DNA from: Mycobacterium hubeiense
GTDB lineage: Bacteria > Actinomycetota > Actinomycetes > Mycobacteriales > Mycobacteriaceae
Direction of reading: 5' to 3'
Assembly (NCBI RefSeq): GCF_002838065.1
Contig: NZ_PIZU01000014.1
Location: forward strand, 52,047-116,046
DNA length: 64,000 bases
The notes beneath the pieces are model-generated. The model worked only from the letters and a program-made list of their open reading frames with translations. It was not told the DNA's origin and did not search any database. A program made the translations under genes and the position numbers. Shown here piece after piece: positions 1-8,274 of this stretch (the stretch's first letter is position 1; every line of letters begins with the position of its first letter).

Positions 1-1043
1 GCGGCACCCGAAACCCGATGGCGGTCAAGTGGCCCAAGAAGATTGGGCCCGACGCGGCGCCTCGTGATGTGTTCCTGCACTGCAACGACGTCGTGCCGAC
101 CATCTACGACATCCTCGGCATTGCGCCGCCGCGGGTGGTCAACGGCGAGCCGCAGATTCCGATCGCCGGTGCAAGCTTTGCTCGCACGCTGGTCGATCGC
201 TCCGCCGACGGCGGGAAGAAAACACAGTACTTCGAGATCATGGGCAGCAGGGCCATCTACCACGACGGATGGCTGGCATCCGCGCGCGGCCCGCGACTGC
301 CCTGGGTTACCGGCACACCCGAGGGCATCGAATCCTGGACACCCGACAACGACCAGTGGGAGCTCTACCACCTCGACGAAGACTGGTCGCAGGCAAAAGA
401 TCTCGCCGAGCAGCACCCCGAGAAGCTGCTGGAGATGCGCGAGATGTTCGCCATCGAGGCCGCCCGCAACTCAGTCCTGCCCGTCGGCGGCGGCCTATGG
501 GTACCGGTCTATCACCCCGAACTGCGGATCGCACCGCCGTACCGCGAGTGGGAGTTCTCCGGCGACATGGTGCGAATGCCCGAATTCTGTGCACCGGCGC
601 TGGGTAATAAGAACAACGTGGTAACCATCGACGCCGACATACCCGCCAACGCCAACGGGGTGCTGTATGCACTCGGGTCGGGCGCCGGTGGTTTGACGTG
701 CTACCTCGACGAGGGCTACCTGTGCTACGAGTACAACCTGTTCATCTTGTGGCGCACCAAGATCCGCTCCGCTGACAAGCTGCCGCCAGGACGCGCCACG
801 GTGACCGTGACCACCCGGTACGCCGAACAGCGGCCCGCCGGACCACTCGACATCACGCTCGCGGTCGCCGGTGAAACCGTGGCAACCGGGCAGGTGCCGG
901 TCAGCGCGCCGTTGCTGTTCACCGCCAACGACTGCCTCGACATTGGCACCTGCCTGGGTTCCCCGGTGTCCCTGGACTACCGCGAACGTGCGCCATTCCC
1001 GTTCGAAGGCCGCATTCATCGCGTCCACGTCACCTACGGCTAA
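1..1043 (+). CDS. Arylsulfatase, C-terminal part (5' end outside window)
   Basis: The reading frame is open to the left edge, so this is the C-terminal part of a longer protein; the first in-window ATG at 18 is probably internal. Sulfatase-like features are the stretch around HCNDVVPTIYDILGI (about residues 30-45), a section reading YFEIMGSRAIYHDGW, and WELYHLDEDWSQAKDLA. These match the distal half of type I arylsulfatases of the AtsA/AtsD kind, which hydrolyse sulfate esters. The catalytic formylglycine motif (CxPSR) would lie upstream and cannot be checked. The last 120 residues form a beta-rich C-terminal domain. Family confidence is good; the substrate is unknown. Confidence 0.85.
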   Translation, partial: GTRNPMAVKWPKKIGPDAAPRDVFLHCNDVVPTIYDILGIAPPRVVNGEPQIPIAGASFARTLVDRSADGGKKTQYFEIMGSRAIYHDGWLASARGPRLPWVTGTPEGIESWTPDNDQWELYHLDEDWSQAKDLAEQHPEKLLEMREMFAIEAARNSVLPVGGGLWVPVYHPELRIAPPYREWEFSGDMVRMPEFCAPALGNKNNVVTIDADIPANANGVLYALGSGAGGLTCYLDEGYLCYEYNLFILWRTKIRSADKLPPGRATVTVTTRYAEQRPAGPLDITLAVAGETVATGQVPVSAPLLFTANDCLDIGTCLGSPVSLDYRERAPFPFEGRIHRVHVTYG

Positions 1044-1314
1044 ACCCGGCAGCCGGGCGTGTCCTATGCGGCAGGTTGGCTGCTCGCAACCAACCAGGAA
1101 TCCGACAACCTAGAGGGAATCGCCGACCGACAGGTCACTGAGAACACCGAGGTGGGAGCAGTCAGGGTTCCGACAACCGACTGGCTTCGTAGGATGACGC
1201 CGCCAGGCTCTGCTGGCCGGCGATGGCGCCAGGCCCCCAGACGGTCGCCAACACCGATGCGGACAAGCGACTATTGTCGTATCACGTCTCGACTCGTCCA
1301 GTGAGGGCTCACTC
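1044..1314. other. Intergenic region between sulfatase and TetR gene
   Basis: No coding sequence is supported here. A short GC hairpin (CCCGG-CAG-CCGGG, 1045-1057) directly follows the sulfatase stop and could be a weak terminator. The rest should hold the promoter of the TetR gene at 1315, but I see no convincing -10/-35 pair. Confidence 0.4.
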
Positions 1315-1980
1315 ATGCGCGCACCTGATGATCACGAATCGGCGGCGCACGGTGTTAGCGCGTCTGCCGATATGCCCGAATCCCGCGACGATTCCGGTCG
1401 CGTCGATCAAATCCGGAACCGGGTCCTCGATGGCGCCGAAGCGTGCCTGGCCCGTTATGGGCCCCAAAAAACAACAATCGACGACATCGCCAAGGCCGCG
1501 GGTATGTCGCGCGCGACGATCTATCGATACGTGGAGGGTGGCCGCGACGCGATCATCCTCGAGGTCCTGCTTCGCATCTGCATTCGGGAGATGGGCCGGC
1601 TGGTCGTCGAGCTGCCGCGCCAGCAGACGTCGATAGCGGGCCAGCTCACCGAGGGCATCGTGCAATGCCTCGGGCTCGCTGAGACCGACGAGCGACTCGC
1701 CTTGCTTTTCTCTCCCGAAGTCCTCGGGTTCGCCGGCGGGATCCGTGGCGCCGCCGACGCACTGATCGACGGCTTGGCCAAGATGCTGCAACCACTAGTC
1801 GAGACCGCGCGCCTTCGCGGCGAGGTTCGCCACGACCTCGGCGACCGCGACATAGCCCAGTTCGTCTGTCACCTCATGGTCGCATCGCTCGTGCTCCGGA
1901 CCCGCCACACGCAGGGCGAGAACGAGTTGCGGTTGATGCTGCAGAACTTCCTGGTGCCCGGTCTCGCTCCTGGGCGTTAG
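1315..1980 (+). CDS. TetR/AcrR family transcriptional regulator
   Basis: A 221-aa one-component repressor. The N-terminal helix-turn-helix is clear: TTIDDIAKAAGMSRATIYRY at about residues 56-75, preceded by an unusually long (about 25 aa) polar N-terminal extension. The remainder is helical and alanine/leucine-rich, as expected for the ligand-binding and dimerisation domain. It lies between a sulfatase and an SDR/monooxygenase region. A repeated 34-bp box in front of two nearby transcription units (2876 and 3523) is a candidate target, but that link is inference. The ATG at 1315 was chosen; an internal ATG at 1372 would remove the extension. Confidence 0.9.
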   Translation: MRAPDDHESAAHGVSASADMPESRDDSGRVDQIRNRVLDGAEACLARYGPQKTTIDDIAKAAGMSRATIYRYVEGGRDAIILEVLLRICIREMGRLVVELPRQQTSIAGQLTEGIVQCLGLAETDERLALLFSPEVLGFAGGIRGAADALIDGLAKMLQPLVETARLRGEVRHDLGDRDIAQFVCHLMVASLVLRTRHTQGENELRLMLQNFLVPGLAPGR

Positions 1981-2006
1981 CCCTTTTCGGCCGAGCGCAA
2001 TCCACA

Positions 2007-2843
2007 TCACGACTTTGTCGCGCCGCTTTTGGTGTCCGCTGCGAGCAGTATCCTCGCGTAAGCCATCGCAAGCAGACGACGTACGAGGCCTGGGCTCAGC
2101 CGTTGCAGGAGCGAGAGAGCCCTCACCATCGTCGAGTCGAGAATGATCGCTCGATTAGTAGCGACGCCTCTAAGAATGGCCCGCGCGCATTGTTCGGGAC
2201 TGATGCCGACCCGGTTCGCGACGCGGGTGACCTTCTGGAAGTCCCAGTCGATGAGTTTCGCAGTCGTATAAATCGGCGTCCGGACACCACCAGGGCACAC
2301 CACGCTCACCTTCACATGATGGCGCGCGGCTTCGATTCGTAGCGCGGTCGACAATCCGACCACGGCATGCTTGCTCGTCGTATAGGAGATGTATCCCGGC
2401 GTCGGAATCAGCCCGGATCCCGAGGCGACGTTGACGATGTGGCCGAAGCCTTGCTTCACCATGATCGGGTAGACCGCCCGCACGCCATGAATCACGCCGA
2501 ACAGGTTGACATCGATCACGCTTCGCCAGTCTTCGTACGAGAACCGCCTAGCTTCTCCCGAGACGGCTATGCCGGCGTTGTTGAACAGGAAATCCACATG
2601 CCCGCGCCGGGATACGACGCACGTCACGAAGGCCTCGACTTGAGCTCGACCGGTTACGTCGACTTCGCAGGTGAAGGCACTGACCGCGTCGCCAAGCAGC
2701 GCCTTGGTCTCTTCGACCGACTTTCTATCGATGTCGCACAGGGCCAGCTCGCAGCCTTCCAACGCCAGCTTCTGGGCGAGCGCGCGGCCGATGCCCGAAC
2801 CCGCGCCGGTGACGATGGCGACCTTCCCACGGAAGTCTCGCAT
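2007..2843 (-). CDS. Short-chain dehydrogenase/reductase (classical SDR)
   Basis: A 278-aa NAD(P)-dependent oxidoreductase. It has the glycine-rich nucleotide motif TGAGSGIG (residues 12-19), NNAG (88-91), a serine in VNVASGSG (about 137-144) and the catalytic YxxxK pair Y154/K158 (SYTTSK). An acidic residue after beta-strand 2 (CDIDR) favours NAD. The C-terminal 80 residues are hydrophobic and basic, common in SDRs that act on lipophilic substrates. It is transcribed away from the 103-aa gene at 2927. The 34-bp box at 2876-2909 lies in the shared promoter region, so the two may be co-regulated. Confidence 0.92.
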   Translation of the reverse strand: MRDFRGKVAIVTGAGSGIGRALAQKLALEGCELALCDIDRKSVEETKALLGDAVSAFTCEVDVTGRAQVEAFVTCVVSRRGHVDFLFNNAGIAVSGEARRFSYEDWRSVIDVNLFGVIHGVRAVYPIMVKQGFGHIVNVASGSGLIPTPGYISYTTSKHAVVGLSTALRIEAARHHVKVSVVCPGGVRTPIYTTAKLIDWDFQKVTRVANRVGISPEQCARAILRGVATNRAIILDSTMVRALSLLQRLSPGLVRRLLAMAYARILLAADTKSGATKS

Positions 2844-2875
2844 TCTTGTCTCCTCTCGACAGACTTGACTCGTGG

Positions 2876-2909
2876 TGATACGTGAGACATGATTCGTCTG
2901 TCATCTCAA
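2876..2909. promoter_or_regulatory. 34-bp conserved box, copy 1 (putative operator)
   Basis: The box starts TGATACGTGAGACA (2876-2889) and ends TCATCTCAA (2901-2909). It recurs with the same internal spacing at 3523-3556 (30 of 34 bases match). It holds imperfect inverted half-sites (TGAGA...TCTCA), as TetR-type operators do. It sits in the divergent region between the SDR (minus) and the 103-aa gene (plus). Confidence 0.6.
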
Positions 2910-2926
2910 CCATATGAGGGGGGCTG

Positions 2927-3238
2927 ATGTCAACGCCAGACGGCAGCTGGAAGATCTTGGTCAAGACTCCACTGGGATCTCAGGCCGGCAGGTTGGACTT
3001 GGCCACTGAGGGCACAACGCTGTCAGGCAAGGCAACGATGCGCGACGGCGAACTCGACATCGTGAATGGCACCGCGGATGGCAATGACCTCAATTGGGAG
3101 ATCAAGGTGAAGCGCCCGCTACCCATGACCGGACACTTCTCAGCCACGGTGGCTGGAGACAGGTTGTCCGGCAAGGCCAAGCTGGGGCCGATGGGTGAAG
3201 CCACGTTCGAGGGCTCGAGGATAACCGGCGACGACTAG
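2927..3238 (+). CDS. Small conserved protein of unknown function (103 aa)
   Basis: A 103-aa protein with a strong ribosome binding site (AGGGGGG at 2917-2923) before ATG. It has no signal peptide or membrane segment. It shows alternating hydrophobic/polar residues and repeated short patterns (LSGKATM...LSGKAKL; DGELDIVNGTADGNDL), which suggests a small beta-sheet or lipocalin-like fold. I do not recognise a named family with confidence. A copy of the 34-bp box lies just upstream, so it probably shares regulation with the operon beginning at 3580. Function unknown. Confidence 0.8.
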   Translation: MSTPDGSWKILVKTPLGSQAGRLDLATEGTTLSGKATMRDGELDIVNGTADGNDLNWEIKVKRPLPMTGHFSATVAGDRLSGKAKLGPMGEATFEGSRITGDD

Positions 3239-3579
3239 CAATCCCCGGCCGGCGACGCTCGATTCCGCGGCCACGGAGACTCAGATGGCCCATGTGAATA
3301 TCCGCTGCACCACGCCCGAGCACCGCCCTGCGCCTTGCCCATCCGGCTTTGGCCTCCAGGTTTTGCCAGCGCTGTGGAACGGCTCGGCTACTCCGCCATC
3401 TGACGCGACCAAGGCAATACCCCGCACCGATCACCATCAGTCGCGGCCGCTTGTCCTGGGCGACTGCTGCGGGCCTCCCCCGGGGGCAGTGCGCCGTTGG
3501 GCCGCCCTAGGTTGACTTCAACTGATACGTGAGACAGTATCCGTCTATCATCTCAAACATCACTCATCAGGAGGATCGA
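3239..3579. other. 341-bp intergenic region
   Basis: I see no supportable gene. Open frames here are short and lack ribosome binding sites. The only recognisable element is the second copy of the 34-bp box (3523-3556), just upstream of the NTF2-like gene. The region probably holds that operon's promoter. Confidence 0.5.
3523..3556. promoter_or_regulatory. 34-bp conserved box, copy 2 (putative operator)
   Basis: Same layout as the copy at 2876: TGATACGTGAGACA (3523-3536), an 11-base middle, then TCATCTCAA (3548-3556). It ends about 24 bases before the ATG at 3580, so a bound repressor would block transcription or early elongation of the monooxygenase operon. Confidence 0.6.
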
Positions 3580-4038
3580 ATGTCAACGCTGCAGAACAAG
3601 AAGGTGGCACTCGGCTTCTTCGAAGCCATTCTCTCCGGAGACAACGAGTCCGCCGCGTCGATGCTCACTGATGACTGCGAGTTCTTCTTCGCCGGAGATC
3701 TGCCGCTGAGTGGCCGCCACCCAGCTGCCGGGGGCTTGGCCATCTGGGGATCGATCACGGCTGCCATCGAGGGTGAGGCAACGTTCAACTTCGGCTTCGT
3801 GACCGCTGAAGAGGACCGGGTCGCAATAGAAGCGGAGAGCTTCGGATCCAGCGGCGACGTGAAATTCAACAACCAGTACCACTTCCTGGTCCGTGTGCGG
3901 GACGGGAAGATCTGCCAACTAAAGGAATACTTCGACACTCTCCACGTCTGGGAGATCGTCAATCCCATGTTCGAGGGCATGCCACGGGCGGCGCGCGCAT
4001 CGAACCTCGACGAGATCAGCGGAAGCATCCGCCGGTGA
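3580..4038 (+). CDS. NTF2-like/SnoaL-like family protein
   Basis: A 152-aa protein. The start is fixed by a strong Shine-Dalgarno (AGGAGG at 3569-3574) 5 bases before ATG. The layout KVALGFFEAILSGDNESAASMLTDDCEF, a central FFAGDLPLSG section and the C-terminal KEYFDTLHVWEIV is typical of the NTF2-like cone fold (SnoaL / limonene-epoxide hydrolase / ketosteroid isomerase group). Catalytic residues vary in this fold, so the reaction is not predictable. Its stop overlaps the monooxygenase start (GTGA at 4035). It may act on an intermediate of that pathway. Confidence 0.88.
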   Translation: MSTLQNKKVALGFFEAILSGDNESAASMLTDDCEFFFAGDLPLSGRHPAAGGLAIWGSITAAIEGEATFNFGFVTAEEDRVAIEAESFGSSGDVKFNNQYHFLVRVRDGKICQLKEYFDTLHVWEIVNPMFEGMPRAARASNLDEISGSIRR

Positions 4039-5630
4039 GAAGCGTGGTGGGCGAAGACGAGAACAGGCGCACGCCACACGATGTCGTGGTCATCGGCGCC
4101 GGGTTCTCGGGCATCGGCGCCGGAATCCGATTGCGCAACGCGGGCATCGACGACTTCGTGATCATCGACAGCGCCGGCGATCTCGGCGGCACGTGGCGCG
4201 ACAACCGGTACCCGGGCGTCGCCGTCGACGTGACGTCACTCAACTACTGCTTCTCGTGGGAACAGAACCCGCGGTGGTCGCGACTGTTCGCGCCCGGCGA
4301 GGAGCTGCTCGCCTACGCGCACCGTTGCGCAGACAAGTACCGTCTCCGACCGCACATGCGGTTCGACCACCATGTCGAACGGATGCGCTTTGACGGTCAA
4401 TCCCATGAGTGGACGATCGACCTCACCGGCCGACCGCCCCTGCGGGCCCGGTTCGTGATCCTCGCCACTGGCGGACTCGTGCAACCCAAATCGCCCGACA
4501 TCGCGGGTATCGACACATTCATGGGCAAGGTGATGCACACCGCCCGTTGGGACCATGACCATGATCTGGCCGGTCAGCGGGTGGCGGTCATCGGCACGGG
4601 CGCCTCCGCCGTACAGGTCGTCCCCTCGATCGCCGACGAGGTCGAACACCTCAGCGTGTTCCAGCGGACCCCGATCTGGATCGTGCCCAAGCCCGACGCC
4701 CGGATTCCAGCGTCGGTGCAACGCGCCTTCGAATCCATGCCGATCGCGCAGAAAACCCTGCGGGCGATCACCGCGGTGCTGACCCAGGCCGTCTTTCTCG
4801 GCAGCATCCTTTACTACCGCCAACTCCCTGGCCTCGCACGCGCCTTCGAACGGATCTGCCGCGCCCACCTTGCGCGACAGGTCGCCGACCCCACGCTCCG
4901 CGACGCCCTGACACCTACCTACTCGTTCGGATGTAAGCGCCCCAGCTTCTCCAATGACTACTGGCGGGCATTCAACCGCAGCAACGTCGACCTCGTCACT
5001 GCCCCGATCGAAACGATCACGCCGACCGGCATCCGCACCGTCGACGGCACCGAACGTGACATCGACCTGCTCGTCCTCGCGACCGGGTTCAAGGTGTTCG
5101 AACTCGGCAACCTGCCGCCGTTCGACGTCTACGGCCCGGACGGCACCGAACTCGGGCTTTTCTGGGACGAGCACCGATACCAGGCCTACGAAGGCACATC
5201 AGTTCCGCAGTTCCCCAACCTGTTTCACGTCATCGGCCCCTACGCCATGACGGGCTCGTCGTACTTCTCGATGATCGAGGCCATGACCCTGCATGCCGCG
5301 CGGTGCATCACCGAAGCCCGCCGCCGTGGCGCCACCTATGTCGCGGTACGTCAGGAGCCGCACGACGCGTACTTCGCCGAGGTTCAACGGCGACTACGCA
5401 ATTCGGTGTTCGTCAACGGCGACTGCACCCGCTCGAACAGTTATTACTTCGACCGCCACGGCGACACCCCCTTGTTGCGGCCATCGACCGGGTGGGGCCT
5501 GTGGTGGCGACATCGGCGGTTCGACCTGGACAACTACGAATACCGAACCGCTGAGCCGGTATCAGCCTCCGCAACCGGATCGGCGCACGCTACCGCACGG
5601 TCGCCGCACGGAGACGACGTACACGCGTGA
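4035..5630 (+). CDS. Flavin-containing / Baeyer-Villiger-type monooxygenase
   Basis: A 531-aa class B flavoprotein monooxygenase with a GTG start coupled to the previous stop. It has the FAD Rossmann motif GAGFSGIGAG (residues 21-30), the Baeyer-Villiger fingerprint-like stretch FMGKVMHTARWD (about 162-173) and the NADPH motif GTGASAVQ (about 187-194); ATGF near residue 355 is also typical. Such enzymes insert oxygen next to a ketone, giving esters or lactones with FAD and NADPH. The next gene encodes an alpha/beta hydrolase, a sensible partner for opening the ester or lactone. Substrate unknown. Confidence 0.93.
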   Translation: MRSVVGEDENRRTPHDVVVIGAGFSGIGAGIRLRNAGIDDFVIIDSAGDLGGTWRDNRYPGVAVDVTSLNYCFSWEQNPRWSRLFAPGEELLAYAHRCADKYRLRPHMRFDHHVERMRFDGQSHEWTIDLTGRPPLRARFVILATGGLVQPKSPDIAGIDTFMGKVMHTARWDHDHDLAGQRVAVIGTGASAVQVVPSIADEVEHLSVFQRTPIWIVPKPDARIPASVQRAFESMPIAQKTLRAITAVLTQAVFLGSILYYRQLPGLARAFERICRAHLARQVADPTLRDALTPTYSFGCKRPSFSNDYWRAFNRSNVDLVTAPIETITPTGIRTVDGTERDIDLLVLATGFKVFELGNLPPFDVYGPDGTELGLFWDEHRYQAYEGTSVPQFPNLFHVIGPYAMTGSSYFSMIEAMTLHAARCITEARRRGATYVAVRQEPHDAYFAEVQRRLRNSVFVNGDCTRSNSYYFDRHGDTPLLRPSTGWGLWWRHRRFDLDNYEYRTAEPVSASATGSAHATARSPHGDDVHA

Positions 5631-6610
5631 CCGTCACCAACAACGACGGCGGACAATCAATGGAGGCAGAAAACAGCGGAACACCAGCCGGGATGCCGTC
5701 ACGTCGGAGTCGACGAGCAGGCACATGGGTCGCCGCCCACCTCGTGCAACGTCTGCTACCGCTGGTTCCGACACCACGAAGCTTCCGATTCGCCACCCGC
5801 CGCCTCGCCAAGCCCGACACCATCGCGGTGCCCACCCGGTACGGACCTGTTCGCTGCCTGATCTACTGGCCACACCCCGACGCTCCCCTCGCAAAAGCGA
5901 GTAGCAACGGGCCGCCGATCAACTTGCACCTGCACGGCGGCGCGTTCATCGTGCGCAATCCACGACAAGAGGAGTACATCGCCCAATACATCGCATCGGA
6001 AGTCGGAGCCGCGGTTGTGCTGGCCGACTATGCGACCGCACCCCAAGTGCAATACGCGGTGGCCGAACACCAGTGCTTCGATATCGCACGTTGGATGCGC
6101 ACCGCGGCTCCCGCCCGTGGTTGGGACGCATCTCGGCTGTCGGTTTCGGGCGCAAGCGCGGGTGCGAAGCTGGCCGTCAACGTATGCCAACAAGCTCACG
6201 GCTCCGGCGACATCGCTTTTCGGGCAGCGGCATTGGCCTTCCCGGTCGTCGATCTCACGCGCGCTGATCGAACCTCCGCCAAAAGGCATCCACGGATCTC
6301 ACCGCTGATCCAGCGGCTTGCCATCGACGCCTACTTCGTCGACCCGCGCCGTCGCCATGAGGCGCTGGCCTCACCCCGGTTCGACGATGACCTGCCGGCG
6401 GCCATGCCTCCCACACTGATATTCACCGGCGAGCTCGACACACTGGGGCCCGAGGGCGACGAACTCGCTGCGCGTCTCGCTCGATCGGGCGTTGCGGTTA
6501 CCCATCACCGCTTTCTGAACACGGACCACGGTTTCACCAAGACAGAAACCAATACCGCTAGTGCTGCGATGAAACTCATTGGTGCCCATCTCATTCGGCA
6601 CTTGGCGTGA
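5627..6610 (+). CDS. Alpha/beta hydrolase (hormone-sensitive lipase-like esterase)
   Basis: A 327-aa hydrolase. It has the oxyanion-hole HGGAF motif (about residues 103-107), the nucleophile elbow GASAG (about 176-180), an acid in FTGELDTLGPEGDE and a histidine in NTDHGFTK near the C-terminus, so the catalytic triad is complete. This pattern fits family IV (HSL) esterases, though the elbow is GASAG, not the usual GDSAG. The GTG start overlaps the stop of the Baeyer-Villiger-type gene; an internal ATG at 5660 is a possible alternative start. It may hydrolyse the ester produced by that neighbour. Confidence 0.9.
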   Translation: MTVTNNDGGQSMEAENSGTPAGMPSRRSRRAGTWVAAHLVQRLLPLVPTPRSFRFATRRLAKPDTIAVPTRYGPVRCLIYWPHPDAPLAKASSNGPPINLHLHGGAFIVRNPRQEEYIAQYIASEVGAAVVLADYATAPQVQYAVAEHQCFDIARWMRTAAPARGWDASRLSVSGASAGAKLAVNVCQQAHGSGDIAFRAAALAFPVVDLTRADRTSAKRHPRISPLIQRLAIDAYFVDPRRRHEALASPRFDDDLPAAMPPTLIFTGELDTLGPEGDELAARLARSGVAVTHHRFLNTDHGFTKTETNTASAAMKLIGAHLIRHLA

Positions 6611-6612
6611 GT

Positions 6613-6635
6613 GCGAAGTGCTGGGGCACTTTCGC
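6613..6635 (+). terminator. Hairpin after the monooxygenase/esterase operon
   Basis: Three bases after the hydrolase stop, GCGAAGTGC pairs with GCACTTTCGC (one bulged base, loop TGGG). There is no T-tract, which is usual in mycobacteria. It probably ends the 3580-6610 operon, which converges with the mce operon. Confidence 0.5.
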
Positions 6636-6815
6636 TGCCGATGGATGCCGAGGCACCAGGGGCATAGCCTGACTTCGACCACCTGGACGCAGAGCGTTAC
6701 CGCGTTCGACCTCAATACGTCGACGCCGCCGAACCGGGCACCATCGCGGGTACGGCGCCGATTCCCTGACGCCTCAGGCTGTCGCCCGCGTCGGCTGGGC
6801 CCGTCGTGAACTCAC

Positions 6816-8273
6816 CTAATTGCCTTCTGGCGGCATCAACATGTCCTGCCAGGTTTGCACCTTCGCCCCTTGAGCCAAGTCAGATCGAGTATGGATGCGA
6901 CCATCAGGTCCGATGTAGCTGCCGGTGGCGGGATCGTATGTGGCCGTAGCGATGGGAGGCACCGCGGCCGGTGGCACAACCTGGTCGGGCGGCGGCTGAT
7001 CGGGAGGCAATTGCGGGATGTCTTGGCCAGACAGCGTCGCGTTGGGGTCGCCCTTCCAGTTGTTGCCGTCGTTCAGCGGCACGTACTCCTCGTCGCTTTC
7101 GCACATCTTCACCGTGGGTGCGCGCTTGCCCGGCACAGTCATGCAAGGCAGGTTGCGGGCTCCGCGAATGGCGATCGGCGAATCTTGTGGGATCCGGCAG
7201 TAGAGGCCAGCCGGTCGGTCGGGCGTGTCCTCGAAGGTAGGTGGCCGTATCTGCTGGGCGGGTAGAAACCCTGTGGTGCATGGATGATTCAGGTTTACGT
7301 TCAAATTGAAGTCCAGGTAGAGCCCCTTGTAGTCCTGCTTCGTGTCCTTGTTCGCCACCGTGATGCCCTGGACCGCGGCGATGCCCTGCGGAAGGAGCAC
7401 CAGCAGCTGCTCCAGGCTCGCGTGGTAGTCGAGCGCGACCGGGGCGATGCTGACCAGGTTGGCGAGCAGCACCGGCAGCGAGGGCTGCAGACGTTCGACC
7501 AGCTGTCGAGCCTCGTCCGCGGTAGCATCACCATGTTCGAGAATCCCTGCCACCGAAGGGTTTTCGGCCTGCACCTGCGCGGTCACGGTGGCGACGTGGG
7601 ATGCCCAGGCGCGTACCGAGTCCGACGTCTCACTCTGCGAGTCCAGCACCGGCTGCGACTGGTCGATCAGCGTGGTGAGCGAATCCAGGTGCCGGCGGGC
7701 GTCGAGCGCAAGCGCCGTCGATCCCTTGACGATGCGCGAGATCTCGGGCCCCAACCCGCCGACCGCGGTATAGCCCTCGTCGATCACCGTCTTCAGATTG
7801 TCCTGCGGGATCGCCTCGAGGCCCCGATTCGTGGCGTCGAGCAGGCTGTTGATGTCCGGCGGCACCGACGTACGGTCACGCGGGATGACGTCGCCGTCCT
7901 TCAGCGGCGCTGAAGCGCCGCTGCGCGGCAGCAACGTGACGTACTGCTCGCCGACCGCGGACTGGCTGTGCACCTCGGCGTCGAGATCCGACGGAATACT
8001 CGTCCCCGATCTCAGTGACAGCACCGCGTCGACCCCGCCGTCGCCGGTCAACCGCACCGCCTCGACCTCGCCCACTTCGACGCCGCGATACGTGACGTTT
8101 CCGCCCTCGTAGAGCCCGCCTGACGCGGGCAGCTCGGCGGTGACTGTGTACCGACCAGCGCCGAAGAGCATGGCCGGTACGTTGGCGTAGCTGGTCGCTA
8201 TGACGGCGACGGCCACCACTGCCACGATCGCGAAGACGGCGAGCTGGATCCTGATCCGCCTGGTCATGTGCAT
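6816..8273 (-). CDS. mceF: MCE family protein, MceF position
   Basis: A 485-aa protein, last of six consecutive MCE proteins. It has an N-terminal membrane anchor (about residues 8-30) and then the MlaD/MCE domain with TVTAELPASGGLYEGGNVTYRGVEVGEV (about 42-70). A long helical region follows, as in MCE needle-forming proteins. The C-terminal quarter is rich in Pro, Asp and Gly. MCE proteins assemble into a periplasmic conduit that carries lipids to the YrbE permease. The stop of the upstream MceE gene lies 1 base before this start. The substrate of this copy of the operon is not predictable. Confidence 0.92.
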   Translation of the reverse strand: MHMTRRIRIQLAVFAIVAVVAVAVIATSYANVPAMLFGAGRYTVTAELPASGGLYEGGNVTYRGVEVGEVEAVRLTGDGGVDAVLSLRSGTSIPSDLDAEVHSQSAVGEQYVTLLPRSGASAPLKDGDVIPRDRTSVPPDINSLLDATNRGLEAIPQDNLKTVIDEGYTAVGGLGPEISRIVKGSTALALDARRHLDSLTTLIDQSQPVLDSQSETSDSVRAWASHVATVTAQVQAENPSVAGILEHGDATADEARQLVERLQPSLPVLLANLVSIAPVALDYHASLEQLLVLLPQGIAAVQGITVANKDTKQDYKGLYLDFNLNVNLNHPCTTGFLPAQQIRPPTFEDTPDRPAGLYCRIPQDSPIAIRGARNLPCMTVPGKRAPTVKMCESDEEYVPLNDGNNWKGDPNATLSGQDIPQLPPDQPPPDQVVPPAAVPPIATATYDPATGSYIGPDGRIHTRSDLAQGAKVQTWQDMLMPPEGN

Positions 8274-8274
8274 G

